From NCBI GenBank assembly GCA_035041965.1, contig JAPYMA010000731.1, positions 145,738-209,737 of the forward strand: a stretch of 64,000 bases of DNA, read 5' to 3'. Source of the stretch: Anisakis pegreffii. Lineage: Eukaryota > Nematoda > Chromadorea > Rhabditida > Anisakidae. The stretch's first letter is position 1, and the number at the start of each line of letters is the position of its first letter. Of the stretch, positions 54,491-64,000 are shown piece after piece. The notes below the pieces were generated by a model that was given only the letters and a program-made list of their open reading frames with translations, was not told where the DNA came from and did not search any database. Position numbers and translations under genes: made by a program.

Positions 54491-55140
54491 TCAGTGTCCA
54501 CCACCGCTCAGCAATCGATCTATTGCTGCGTTCACATCACCGAATGTCGCCAAAAGTGCTGAAAAACATTTTTTAATAATCCCAATTTCCAACTCAATAT
54601 TTCAATAACACGATAAAAACGTTGCTTCTTCAAAGGCAACTCTTTCAAACTTTCGAATTTCCAAATCTTCAGTTGAATGACACTGATCATTAAAGAGATG
54701 AAAATTGCACGAATGCATTAAACGATTGAATGAAAGAGACGAATCTCTGTCATCACTATAACCGGAATGGTTCTTCAAATCAATAATACTCCCACAAATT
54801 CCAACAAATTAAGTGCCATCTTGCATTCATTTAGAACATACTTTCCTCCTTTATCAAACTTCAACACACTACTAAATAAAATTGTGCTGAACCCTTCGAA
54901 TAACTTCCAATAATACTTCGCAAATTCAACAGAATCATTTCCAAATACACACCTATACCAATACAAATAACAACAACAATATCACAATATCAATACCAAC
55001 ATCAACTAAAACCGAAAGGACAGTTATTAACCTTCAATGTTCGCTTCTCGATTCGTGAAACCCATACTTGTCAACTGCTCTAACTGATTTCGGAAACGCT
55101 CCTCTGGTGGAGGTTGTGCGAATGTATTACTATCACCATC
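54491..55140 (-). other. Ubiquilin exons 14-15: UBA domain and stop
   Basis: Exon 14 reads [20 protein letters not shown], then [17 protein letters not shown] split Ala codon spans the 473-bp intron, and exon 15 reads [20 protein letters not shown], His, stop (TGA at 54493-54491). The MGF loop (residues 549-551) and the [13 protein letters not shown] helix are the ubiquitin-binding UBA signature, which is C-terminal as expected. Upstream, exons 12-13 (55880-55830 and 55659-55473) encode a Thr/Ser/Asn-rich linker that ends [14 protein letters not shown]. Confidence 0.93.
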
Positions 55141-58100
55141 CTAAAACAACAATCCGTCATGAGATCAGATCACATGTGATCAAACCATCCGGTATGCACA
55201 CGCCAAATTCACTCATAAATCAATCATTATGTAATACTCTAAAACCTCATTAATCAAATCACTAACACAACCTCAAATAGCACAAAAAACAATCATCTGA
55301 ACAAGCTTCAACATCAACTTGCTACTTCAATACACATCATAATCTTGATCATTACCTAAGAATACTTCCTCTAAACCAATATTCCATAAATTCAATTGCA
55401 AAAACTCACTAACATTAATTGTGAGGATAAAACTTCCCTCAAAAAAGTCAAGAAAAGTTATCAATCACTGACCAAGTTAGTGCCAGTCATTTGCCTTATC
55501 AAATTCAGCATCATCATTGTCTGCTCGGCTCTCGTTGCTGTCGCAGCTGAGTCCGCATTCGTGCTCTGAGTCGTCGTGACGTTGCTCTGGTTCGTTGAGT
55601 TGTCTGCAGACGGCGCAACGGTGCTATCTGTTGCGGATGGTGTGGTGCTTGATGCACCGCTGAAAATTTTTTTTTCAAAACATTCATAAATACTGACAAG
55701 TTATTCCAACAATAGACTGATCGAAACACACTTTTGACCGAGTTAATAACAGCCGGTAATTTCTCTTTTCCCGTTGAATGGAGCACGAAGTGAATAGAAG
55801 ATCACAAACCAAAACATAAGTAAACTCACGTTGTTGTTGAAGTTGTTGAAGTGGCGTTCGTTGTCGGCACTGTTGGGAAACTGAAATTAAAAACGAGTCA
55901 ACAAACAAATTGAAATAAATAAATAAATAAAACAATTAATAAAATCATTTGCAATAGTCTTAATAATAACTGCAACAAAATACAATCAAATGGAAAATGA
56001 AGTCAAATTTCTGAATGAACAAAAATTTACTAAATTCACAACTTTCAACGAAGTGATCATAAACTACTTTCACTCAAACAATACTCACACAGGCATTCCG
56101 GTCGGAAGGAGGTGTGGTGCTTCACGACGCAATGTTTCCATGCCGCGTTGTATTTGTTGGATTGCCTCGAGTACCCTCGGGTTGCTCATCGCTTGAATCG
56201 TTTCTGGGCGTTGTATCTGCGAATCAATAATAAATACAAATCAAGTTCGAGTGTTTAACCTTTGCTTTTTTTAAAACATCAATCATAAACGAATGTTCAT
56301 TTTTGCAATATGAATACAAACATATCTCTCAACTCAATAACAAAATGAATATCTCCCAACTGAAAAGATCATCGCTCTATTAAAAACTCAAAGCAAATTC
56401 TAAGCACAAGTCAAATCAACTCTTAATGAAAACTACTAAATAAACCTAAATGAAACCAAAACATTGCTTTTTCCATCCAATCCGATTTTCAGCTAACCTC
56501 AGCCTAATTCTCTCTACTAACAAAAACCATCAGCCTAATTCGTAATCTTTTGAAAACAGAAAGCTTGATAAGTGACTATAACATTTGCGACTTTTGTGTT
56601 TATTTTTAACTTTCGCATAAACAAATGCAGAAATATTACACGATCACGAAAAGAAAAAACAACTCAATGAAAAATTATTTCTGAAACAAACCGAATTGAT
56701 CAGCTGTGGCATCATTGCTTGCAATTGTTGTTGCATTGCCGGATTGTTCGCAAAAATTGGATTCGATGCGAGCATCTGAAAGCGATTATTAGAGATCACT
56801 TTTTACAGATACAATCAATTCAATAATCAGGTCAACTGCAGATGAACTCTTTTCAAAAGAAAATGATTAGTAGAGACCACTTTTTGAAGATAATCAGTTT
56901 AATCTTACCAATCCATATTCATCTCAGTTAAGGATGTACACACAAGTCATCATAATGAAGATAATAACAACCAACTCAACAAAACAATAATAATAACACG
57001 AAACTTTATTAATAATTATCAACCTGCTGAATCAACGTCGGATTTTGCTGCAGCATTTGTGCCACATTGCTCATCGTTTCACCACCTAGTAGCTGCTGAG
57101 CCAGTGTTGGATCTGACAACAGTTGACGTGTTAGATTTTGGATGCCCGGTGAGTTCAACATATCTAAATGAATGAATCAATTCACAATGAATTCAATCAC
57201 TGGCAAACAATCACCAACGACAAAATGAAATCAAAATCACAAATGAATCTAACCAGCCATGAAATTCGGTGACTGCGCTGTCTCACTAGTATTTGCGCCG
57301 CCTGTGCTGCCAGTGTTCCCCGTTGTGTTCGTAGGTTGACTGGCACCCGACGAACCACCCCAAGGATTCGGCAGTGCTTCTGCATTCTCCACTCCAGCAC
57401 GTTGACTTCGCGACGCTAAAATTTCAAATTCATATCTCAACTACTAATACATGAGTAAAACAAATTATCAACAATACCTAACATAAATATCCACTATATT
57501 ATCATCTACCCAACAACTACCTATCAGATACAATTAAATTCAATTCAATTGCATCTCATCGGTCATAGTCAAAACATTTCATAAACTTAAAAATAACAAC
57601 AAAAAAATTTCCATGCTCACAATCATTACAAACAAAAAAATGAACAAACTTGTATTTGATGAATTATCAACGAGTGATGCGAACGGATTATTTGCAAACG
57701 AACTAGTCGCACTGTTCAGCAGCGGCTCCTGCACATCCTGATAGAGGCGTTGTAGAGCTGCCTGACCACCCGGAATACCCTTAAAAGAGATATTTTCAGC
57801 AAATCAGCTCGATTAACAAAACGCTATTCGTAACAGTAGGACAGTAATAACAACGATTATAACAGTAACGAGTCAATACCAAAATAAAACCAAGCAGAAA
57901 TGAACCTGTAGATTTCGAATCGCTTGATCGTGGCTTCTCATCATCTCTTGAAACATCGTCGGATTACGAACCATTTCCATTGTTTGTCGTATTATTTCTG
58001 GATCATTCAGCACATGACCAAGTTCGGGATTTGACTAAATTTACACTGGTGACGATCACTTTTTTACATTACTCAACGAACACTTTTATGAAGTTGTTCT

Positions 58101-59539
58101 CAACGAATGCTTGATGTTCTCTACGAAATGAAAACAATCTGCTCAAAAAGTGAGTACAAACAATCAAAATGGTAAACCTCAACAAGTTGTTGAATTTGTG
58201 GATTTTCAGCGAGTAGTGTCCTGAACACGTCCGGATTGTTGAGCAACGATTGCATTATTGGATTGTTCATCATCTCGCGCATCATCTCCGGATTCTGCAT
58301 CATCTGTTGCGCCATTCCCATCGGATTGCCTGCGCCTGCACCGCCCATTCCACCCATACCCATTCCACCCATTCCGAACATCGATGACAGAGGGTTCGAT
58401 GGCGCTGTTGTTGACGTGCCCTGCCAATCAATGCCACTCATTCCCATTTCAAACATGTTTCAGTTCAAATATCAATCATAATAACAGCCATGACAATAAC
58501 AAATACGACTGCAATAATGATAATGATAAAACGATCGTGAAACTAAAGATTACCGATACATTTCCTGTGGTACTAGCCGAAGTTGTGCCCGGCGATCCTC
58601 TGGTTCCAAGCTAAAATTATTCACACAATCATCTAAACTGGAATCATAATTCACACAATTCACAGCTCAATATATGAAAGTGATTTCCAAATTTCTACTC
58701 GCGTTCACTATTCTAAAATAATGACGAAATAAAAACGAACCCTTGGATTCTGACGTATCACCATATGAACAGCCATTCCATCTTTGATGGCTACAAATAT
58801 CAAATTTTTTGTTGTTTTTCATAATAATGACAAAAATAATATAACAACGAAAATAATAATTCGAATATTTCCGTGAATATTTCTAACAATAACAGAACGA
58901 TGAACAAGGATCCCACATACTTTGGCTTATTTCGTAAAATTTCCAATGTCACGATACAATGATCGTTCCCAATTCCTCCTTTCTCACCAAGGGGAATTCC
59001 CCGCAAAGATAACGGATAATGTATAATTTCCAAAAAAATAGTATCATTTCATCAAAATCAAACACTCACAATGTTGATCAACGGTTTCGTGATCCTTTAG
59101 AATCTTCCCAGAAAATATCAAGCATATCTTTTCGACTGGTTGATCCAATTTTTCAGCTAGTTTTGACTTGATCTGAAAGCAAAATGAATCAATTCGAATA
59201 GAAAGTTTCATCGGTAAAACAATCAGAAACTAATGGAAACTGATGCTTATTCCACACAATCTCCATAGCATGGATACCACTACATTATCTTCAAACAATT
59301 GATAAAAATCTTCGAGCAGTAACAAAAAATGAGGAAAATTGATTAGAATTTAACCACTTCTTAAAGTGTTTCATTCATTAATAAGAGGATTTATTCTCAA
59401 AAATAGAAAATTAGCCACTCGCGCATACCTTCAAAATGGTTGATTTCTCGGGTATTTCCAAGTCATAACTTTCTGTGGTCGTCTTAACTTTCAGGTGGAT
59501 ATTGGCTTGAACTTCTTCGTCACTCGCTGAATCGGTCAT
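54491..59539 (-). CDS. ubql-1: Ubiquilin (UBL-STI1-UBA proteasome shuttle), 15 exons, complete
   Basis: Cytosolic and nuclear shuttle factor. In this family the UBL binds the proteasome, the UBA binds ubiquitin, and the STI1 repeats bind hydrophobic clients. Exons read on the minus strand: 59539-59429, 59172-59070, 58790-58741, 58610-58560, 58420-58178, 58034-57906, 57779-57650, 57415-57254, 57163-57024, 56775-56692, 56216-56089, 55880-55830, 55659-55473, 55140-55032, 54558-54491. I placed each boundary on a GT/AG pair. The lengths sum to 1746 nt, giving 581 residues plus TGA, with matching phases throughout, close to the usual family length. The start was chosen at 59539 because a splice acceptor lies just upstream (59599) and the UBL follows directly. 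Introns are 90-475 bp. Order seen: UBL (about residues 14-88), Gly/Met-rich tract, STI1 repeats, Asn/Ser/Thr-rich linkers, UBA (about 538-578). Nematode affinity is inferred from remembered C. elegans sequence. Exact exon ends are predictions. Confidence 0.95.
56089..57779 (-). other. Ubiquilin exons 7-11: central linker and second STI1 region
   Basis: Exon 7 begins [20 protein letters not shown], then [19 protein letters not shown], the most conserved block of the family. Exon 8 holds the [12 protein letters not shown] motif in a Thr/Asn/Gly-rich linker. Exon 9 reads [20 protein letters not shown], then [20 protein letters not shown]. Exon 10 reads [20 protein letters not shown], then MMPQLINS. 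Exon 11 reads [20 protein letters not shown], then [12 protein letters not shown]. The final [21 protein letters not shown] pattern is diagnostic for the second STI1 pair of ubiquilins. Residues 230-443. Confidence 0.92.
57906..58420 (-). other. Ubiquilin exons 5-6: Gly/Met tract and first STI1 repeats
   Basis: Exon 5 (residues 106-186) opens with [16 protein letters not shown], runs into a glycine/methionine tract ([16 protein letters not shown]), then [20 protein letters not shown] and [20 protein letters not shown]. Exon 6 (187-229) continues [43 protein letters not shown]. Repeated N-P-x-(M/F/I) helices with Met-rich faces are typical of STI1 repeats, which bind transmembrane or unfolded clients. 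The Gly/Met tract directly before the first STI1 helix replaces the more varied linker of vertebrate ubiquilins. Confidence 0.92.
58741..59539 (-). other. Ubiquilin exons 1-3: ubiquitin-like (UBL) domain
   Basis: Exon 1 starts [20 protein letters not shown] and ends STILK. Exon 2 continues [20 protein letters not shown], then [15 protein letters not shown] codon split across the 279-bp intron gives Ser, followed by [15 protein letters not shown] in exon 3. The pattern K-I/L-L-K-D-x-x-T-x-x-Q-H-x-I-x-D-G-x-x-V-H is the classic ubiquilin/Dsk2 UBL second half, and it contains the hydrophobic patch that docks on proteasomal ubiquitin receptors in this family. Residues 1-88 of the product. Confidence 0.93.
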
Positions 59540-59597
59540 TTTGGTTTTGAATGAACGTAGTAAACGTTGCTGATCGCTGCTTGATGAGACAAGAAGA

Positions 59598-59606
59598 GCT
59601 GAAAAC
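59598..59606 (-). promoter_or_regulatory. Splice acceptor in ubiquilin 5' leader, probable SL trans-splice site
   Basis: On the minus strand the sequence GGTTTTCAG ends at 59599, which leaves a 59-nt leader before the ATG at 59539. A strong TTTTCAG acceptor this close to a start codon, with no obvious partner donor immediately upstream, is the usual picture of an SL1 trans-splice acceptor in nematodes. An ordinary 5' UTR intron is the alternative. The acceptor also argues against starting the protein at the in-frame ATG at 59653, because that extension would read through the splice site. Confidence 0.5.
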
Positions 59607-61224
59607 CTCAAATTGTGAACAAATGAAATGGAAAGTTTGTCAGGAACGCACAACGTTTGCTATTAACATAACTGAATAATGCAAATACGAACGATTGAAA
59701 TGAATCACAAACATTCTCATCAAATGCGATGTTAATCACTGAAAATTATGCAAAACTTGTGAAATTACAATCAAAAGTTGACGTGTACGCTTAAAATACT
59801 TCAAACAATTCGGAGGAGAAGTCAAAAACCTATAAATGTTCACAGAGGAACCAGTTTCTGTGGCAGTTTTCAGTGATGATTTCATCATACGATCGTTTCC
59901 AGCACTCTCCAGAACGTTCTCTTAACAAACATTGCAAAATAACACCGAACTGCTTAGAATGGGGTTCGCCGTACGATTTCTGCTTGGTTCAGAATCATTT
60001 AATCGTTACTGAGAAATTTTAATCATCAAATAATTTCGAGTATAGATTAGTGGCTGATATTTGTGATGATTTCTGAACTAGTCGTTGACGAGAAACGACG
60101 TTTCATTTGCTCTTGGTTACGATATAGTGTGGATGTGCACGATTCAATCGGCACTCAACATCGTTGCCAAACACACACAAACGATCGAATTCTCTCTCGT
60201 ATGCACACAATTCGCCAACGAAATGACAATTCACCAATTGACTGAACCCGCATTTTCAATTGAGGGTGTTCAGAAATGTGAATGAATATCTTTCCTATTG
60301 AAAGGGAATAAATCCTGTCGGTCTATACATGGTATTGTAGCGCAGATCCAGGAGAATCAAACCGGATGTGTAGAAGGGGCAGTAATAGAGATATGTTCAA
60401 GATTTTCTGTGATACTTCGATTCAGATGCGAAAATTCAAGAAACAATAGGGATTTTCACCCGACCGACATCGAATATCCATAATCATGATATATATCGTC
60501 CTGTAGCCGAGATTGAGTACCATATAAATCTGCACTTAATTCCGACACCAATCGTTAAGATATGAGAGCTATGCCATTTGCTGTGATCAGTAGTGATATT
60601 CAATGGTCGCAACGGGTTTATACATTGGAGTAATTGAAATTCTCTGTGTCTGGAAAGAAAACAATTAGGACAAAAGAAAGAAAACTAATACCAGTGATAT
60701 CAAGAAGAAACATTGTCAAAGGGCGAAACTCAGGACTGAGGCATCTAAAGTGTTGTACTAGTGATTTTCCAACAACAGTGCAGTGTTGCTCACAATCGGG
60801 TATTTATCTCTGAAAGTAAGGAAAATCCTTCGACAATAGATATACTTTTCTGATGTCAGATAATAGAGAACATCATCTTTGCAATGATACCAGGAAACCG
60901 TATCGTTACAGTGACAAACTGCAGGAATGAGATTCCTTGAACGTAGCACTAGTAATGTTTCTATAGCAGTGTACTACTGATCAGTTGATATTCAATGTCC
61001 GTTAAAAAATTCAGCTGTATCTCAAGTATCATTAAAGCACTATTCCCCAGCATGTTTCAGTGAATTCACAAATTATTCGTTGATTGCCACCTGGCTCTCT
61101 TCAGTTCCGCTAACACAGAGACTCGCAACTGGCACAGTGCATACTTTTACTGACTTCACGATATACTTTACAGACACACAATATGCATAATTTTCTGACT
61201 CAACGGAATATGAGAAATTCCACG
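59607..61224. other. Upstream flank of ubiquilin, no gene seen
   Basis: The promoter of the minus-strand ubiquilin gene should lie here, but I cannot point to a specific element. Several short frames (60063-60245, 60298-60483) show no domain. Short imperfect repeats of CACTAGT lie at 60755-60960. Confidence 0.4.
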
Positions 61225-61420
61225 GTGTGAAAAATGTGCCACGTTACTGGGCAAATTTGAGGACACGGCTCGTTTGAAGATAGTCACCCTGACGCCACCA
61301 TAGCAGCGTACACATTGATCAATAGTGACATACAGCATTGAAACGAGCGCCGCCGAACTACTTGAGATACGTTCAGAAAATCATCTATATTTCCTCAACT
61401 AAGCAAAATCGCTCGACAAC
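61225..61420. repeat. R1 repeat, isolated diverged copy (unit junction)
   Basis: Carries the tail of one R1 unit (from GTGTGAAAAATGTGCCACG) joined at 61355 to the head of the next (GAACTACTTGAGATACG through CGCTCGACAAC). The same junction order as at 62712/62713 shows that R1 was already tandem here. It is more diverged than the copies at 62.5-62.9 kb. Confidence 0.85.
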
Positions 61421-61594
61421 TCCGGAGACCAGAGCTTAACCTCAACATATTGCAGATGCCACACAACAATTTCGAGTAACGAACAATAATTCACATCATT
61501 ACAAACTAGGTAAACCAGGTGCTAGAGATCATGAATGGCAGGTAATGTAAAGGGCTCATCTAAACACTTGTAATCGTTCAGGCACAGCTCTCAC

Positions 61595-61768
61595 GCAGTA
61601 CTCTTCAATGCAAAAGAGAGCTTGCATAGTTCTCTTTAGCATTGAAGAGAACTCGCGCAGTTCTCTTCAATGCAGAAGTGAGCTTGCATGGTTTTCTTCA
61701 ATGCAGAAGAGAGCCTGCATAGTTCTGTTTAGCATTGAAGAGAACTCGCACAGTTCTCTTCTTTGCAA
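61595..61768. repeat. Array of inverted GTTCTCTTCAATGC motifs
   Basis: GTTCTCTTCAATGC and its complement GCATTGAAGAGAAC alternate along about 174 bp with variations. The clearest pair, 61639-61652 and 61660-61673, is a perfect 14-bp inverted repeat around TCGCGCA. Roughly two long repeat units plus a partial third are visible, so the array can fold into successive hairpins. Confidence 0.85.
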
Positions 61769-62054
61769 TTACGGTCAAATTCACTAATTCGTCAACCAAA
61801 TTGATCAACACCATCAGATGCAATTCCGCGAAATTCTCTCAGTTTGAATCGTTCAGGCAGTGCTGTTTAAGAGGCCTCAATTTTTGAAACATTTGAAAGA
61901 ATGAATCGCATATTAAATGATGAAACACAAAAATGAAATAATTCTCATTCAACTACTACATCAAATCCTCATCCCATCACGGAACGAGTATTTTAACCAT
62001 TGAAACGATACAATTAATGACCGTTATCACTGATTATAATTCTATTGCAAAATT

Positions 62055-62473
62055 ATGGGTTCATGTGAGACATGAGGTCAGAGATATCATCCAAAAGAAC
62101 AGTCAAACTCGAATGATACCACATTTTGCGTTCAGAACACAAGAACGACTACAGCTATTGAGCTGATTTGCATTTCATTGCATTCAGTGCTTCATTCCAG
62201 CTCGATTGATACCAAATTTATGATATCTTCAAAAAATGACTCCATCGGCCAAAAATCCTGAAATGACGATTTTTGCGGTTTTCTGGGTTCTGAAACGCAG
62301 ATTTTTGTTGGCGAATTGGAGCACTTCTAGTCATATTCTTGCTCAGATGACCGAGATCACCTCAAAGCCGTTTGAAGCGTCTCAAAATGTTAATCTCGAG
62401 CTGAGATATGACATATCGAAAATTCGGATTTTGAGATCGTAAGGGGTATAGTCAGGATTTTTGTGAAATTTTT
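62055..62473. repeat. R2 repeat, copy 1 (419 bp)
   Basis: Nearly identical to 62888-63306 at an offset of 833 bp; I see about four substitutions. It contains a 68-codon plus-strand frame (62236-62442, MTPSAKNPEMTIFAVFWVLK). The two sequence changes inside that frame both alter the residue (Ala/Val and Leu/Pro), so nothing suggests it is a maintained protein. Confidence 0.92.
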
Positions 62474-62474
62474 A

Positions 62475-62712
62475 GAACTACTTGAGATACGTTCAGAAAA
62501 TCATCTATATTTCCTCCACTAAGCAAAATCGCTCGACAACATATATACATTTCTGAAACTAGAAAATCTGGGGAATCTAACGATGTGAAGAAATTGCCAT
62601 GTTACTGGGCAAACTTGAGGACACCGTTAATTCGAAGATAGTGACCTTAATGCCACTATAGCAAAACACACATTGATCAATAGTGACATACAGCATTGAA
62701 ACGAGCGCCGCC
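62475..62712. repeat. R1 repeat, complete unit (238 bp)
   Basis: Runs from GAACTACTTGAGATACG to AAACGAGCGCCGCC, then begins again at 62713. Directly follows R2 copy 1. Confidence 0.92.
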
Positions 62713-62890
62713 GAACTACTTGAGATACGTTCAGAAAATCATCTATATTTCCTCAACTAAGCAAAATCGCTCGACAACATATATACATTTCTGAAACTAG
62801 AGAATCTGGGAAATCTACTGATGTGAAGAAATTGCCATGCTACTGGGCAAACTTGAGGACACCGTTAGTTCGAAGATAGTGACCTTAATG
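62713..62890. repeat. R1 repeat, truncated unit
   Basis: Matches the preceding unit up to GTGACCTTAATG, where it switches at a shared ATG into R2 copy 2. The junction shows only about 3 bp of microhomology. Confidence 0.9.
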
Positions 62891-63306
62891 GGTTCATGTG
62901 AGACATGAGGTCAGAGATATCATCCAAAAGAACAGTCAAACTCGAATGATACCACATTTTGCGTTCAGAACACAAGAACGACTACAGCTATTGAGCTGAT
63001 TTGCATTTCATTGCATTCAGTGCTTCATTCCAGCTCGATTGATAGCAAATTTGTGATATCTTCAAAAAATGACTCCATCGGCCAAAAATCCTGAAATGAC
63101 GATTTTTGCGGTTTTCTGGGTTCTGAAACGCAGATTTTTGTTGGCGAATTGGAGCACTTCTAGTCATATTCTTGTTCAGATGACCGAGATCACCTCAAAG
63201 CCGTTTGAAGCGTCTCAAAATGTTAATCCCGAGCTGAGATATGACATATCGAAAATTCGGATTTTGAGATCGTAAGGGGTATAGTCAGGATTTTTGTGAA
63301 ATTTTT
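62888..63306. repeat. R2 repeat, copy 2 (419 bp)
   Basis: Direct repeat of 62055-62473; together the two copies flank about 415 bp of R1 sequence. The 68-codon frame is kept at 63069-63275. The R2 ends lack a TG...CA pattern and I see no target-site duplication, so a miniature LTR element is not supported. Unequal exchange or replication slippage explains the layout better. Confidence 0.92.
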
Positions 63307-63442
63307 GGCGGAAGAATTTTTTGCTCATTTTTCAATCATTTCGTGGCCAATCGATTCAGTTCAACGAGTGGATCATTAAAAGTACAAAATTATGACATTT
63401 CGAGAGACCTCAGGTGAGAAAAATGCTTTCAAAACAACAGTC

Positions 63443-63516
63443 ATGCTCAATGGTGCAGTTGTTATATACAATCGTTCAACCGCACTAAGGTTCGCAGGTT
63501 CAACTCCGCGCAGCGT
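63443..63516 (+). other. tRNA-like sequence with Pol III A and B boxes (decayed tRNA or SINE head)
   Basis: TGGTGCAGTTGTTA resembles an A box, and GGTTCAACTCC, 43 bp downstream, matches the B box consensus. The region before it, CACTAAGGTTCGCAGG, looks like a tRNA variable loop and T stem. The T stem would pair properly only if one T were restored on the 3' side, and the anticodon stem is poor, so this is not a working tRNA. It is probably a degenerate tRNA or the head of a SINE. Confidence 0.35.
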
Positions 63517-63677
63517 CAATGATTTTTGACACTTTTCGATTGCATCTTTCCAAAAACTTTTCGAATCCGCAAAATTTTTGCCATTATTCAAACGAGCGAT
63601 TTTTTTTGAACATCGGTCGGCTCTCGGAACGAATTAATGTGATGTCGAACTTTATGATCCGGCGTAGTGTTTTCAGT

Positions 63678-63964
63678 TTCCATCAGGCAATTATGTCCTG
63701 AAATCTGATGTTGTGGGGGGTATTCTTGGATCGGGGTATCCTGAAATTGTAAACGGCCCCGCGAATCCTCCTGAAATTAATTCCAGGCTCCTCTGAGTCA
63801 TCGACTCTTTGCTTGTAAGCCTCTGTGAATCGATTAGCGGCTAACAAGTAAATAGTCAATCACTTGGAGCGGCGATCGTCCGGAGAGTTATTCAGTCACC
63901 CGAGAAGGATTATTTGGCCATCTGGAAGAATAAATTGCTACTGAAAGCGGGATAATCATACAAA
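63678..63964 (+). other. Coding-looking stretches at right edge, unassigned
   Basis: After an acceptor-like GTTTTCAG ending at 63677, one frame reads FPSGNYVLKSDVVGGILGSG, then YPEIVNGPANPPEINSRLL and TGA (63798-63800). A second, different frame (from 63845) reads SLGAAIVRRVIQSPEKDYLA, then IWKNKLLLKAG and TAA. The composition is more GC-rich than the desert. The motif CCTGAAAT occurs three times in the first stretch and once in each R2. It could be exons of a gene to the right or an eroded mobile-element ORF. Confidence 0.25.
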
Positions 63965-64000
63965 ATAATATTTACTGCCTTCCTGATAATAATGTGAGTG

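Noticed and set aside
57197..57440. Alternative frames over ubiquilin exon 8
   Set aside because: Shadows of the spliced coding frame, which is fixed by phase on both sides.
58206..58614. Plus- and minus-strand frames over ubiquilin exons 4-5
   Set aside because: Antisense or out-of-frame shadows of the Gly/Met and STI1 exons.
59540..59653. N-terminal extension of ubiquilin from an in-frame ATG at 59653
   Set aside because: It reads through a strong splice acceptor at 59599 and has no UBL-like content. The ATG at 59539 fits the family.
62055..63306. Miniature LTR retrotransposon (R2 as terminal repeats)
   Set aside because: No TG...CA ends, no primer-binding site, no target-site duplication, and the inner part is itself tandem R1.
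1..64000. SL1 RNA, 5S rRNA, intact tRNA or CRISPR array
   Set aside because: I looked for the spliced-leader core, rRNA blocks, complete cloverleafs and regularly spaced repeats, and saw none.

Overview
This is eukaryotic, AT-rich DNA that is mostly non-coding, and it looks like nematode sequence. The case for a nematode rests on the one gene I can identify with certainty, a ubiquilin. Its central block contains phrases such as IRNLQGIPGG and QEPLLNSAT that I remember as nearly identical in C. elegans UBQL-1 and different in vertebrates. Its introns end in TTTCAG or TTTTAG. A splice acceptor lies 59 nt upstream of the ATG, where an SL1 trans-splice site would be expected. I cannot name the species; the long gene-poor stretch argues against a compact Caenorhabditis-type genome.

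Layout. 1-445: possible last exons of a gene entering from the left edge (weak). About 446-54400: a 54 kb gene-poor stretch with no recognisable protein domain. It holds many microsatellites (AAT/ATT, ATGG/CATC, ATTC, TGC, ACG, TTCG, CA/GT), several diverged direct repeats (3.5 kb, 21.2/22.0 kb, 23.2/24.1 kb, 52.0/52.2 kb), three striking perfect or near-perfect hairpins (26.8, 42.7 and 48.4 kb) and a few coding-looking islands I cannot assign. 54491-59539, minus strand: a complete 15-exon ubiquilin gene encoding 581 residues, with UBL, STI1-type repeats and UBA in the family order. All exon phases join without a frame break. 59600-61200: upstream flank with no gene seen. 61225-63306: a complex of local repeats, with a roughly 238 bp unit (R1) and a 419 bp unit (R2, two nearly identical copies 833 bp apart), preceded by a small array of inverted 14-mers. 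63443-63516: a tRNA-like, Pol III box-bearing sequence. 63678-63960: short coding-looking stretches at the right edge.

Ubiquilin is a shuttle factor that carries ubiquitinated or misfolded proteins to the proteasome. Nothing else here can be tied to that pathway. The best candidates for something undescribed are the 98-nt hairpin at 48384-48481 (miRNA-precursor-like), the 105-bp coding-like duplication at 51937-52249, and the R1/R2 repeat complex.
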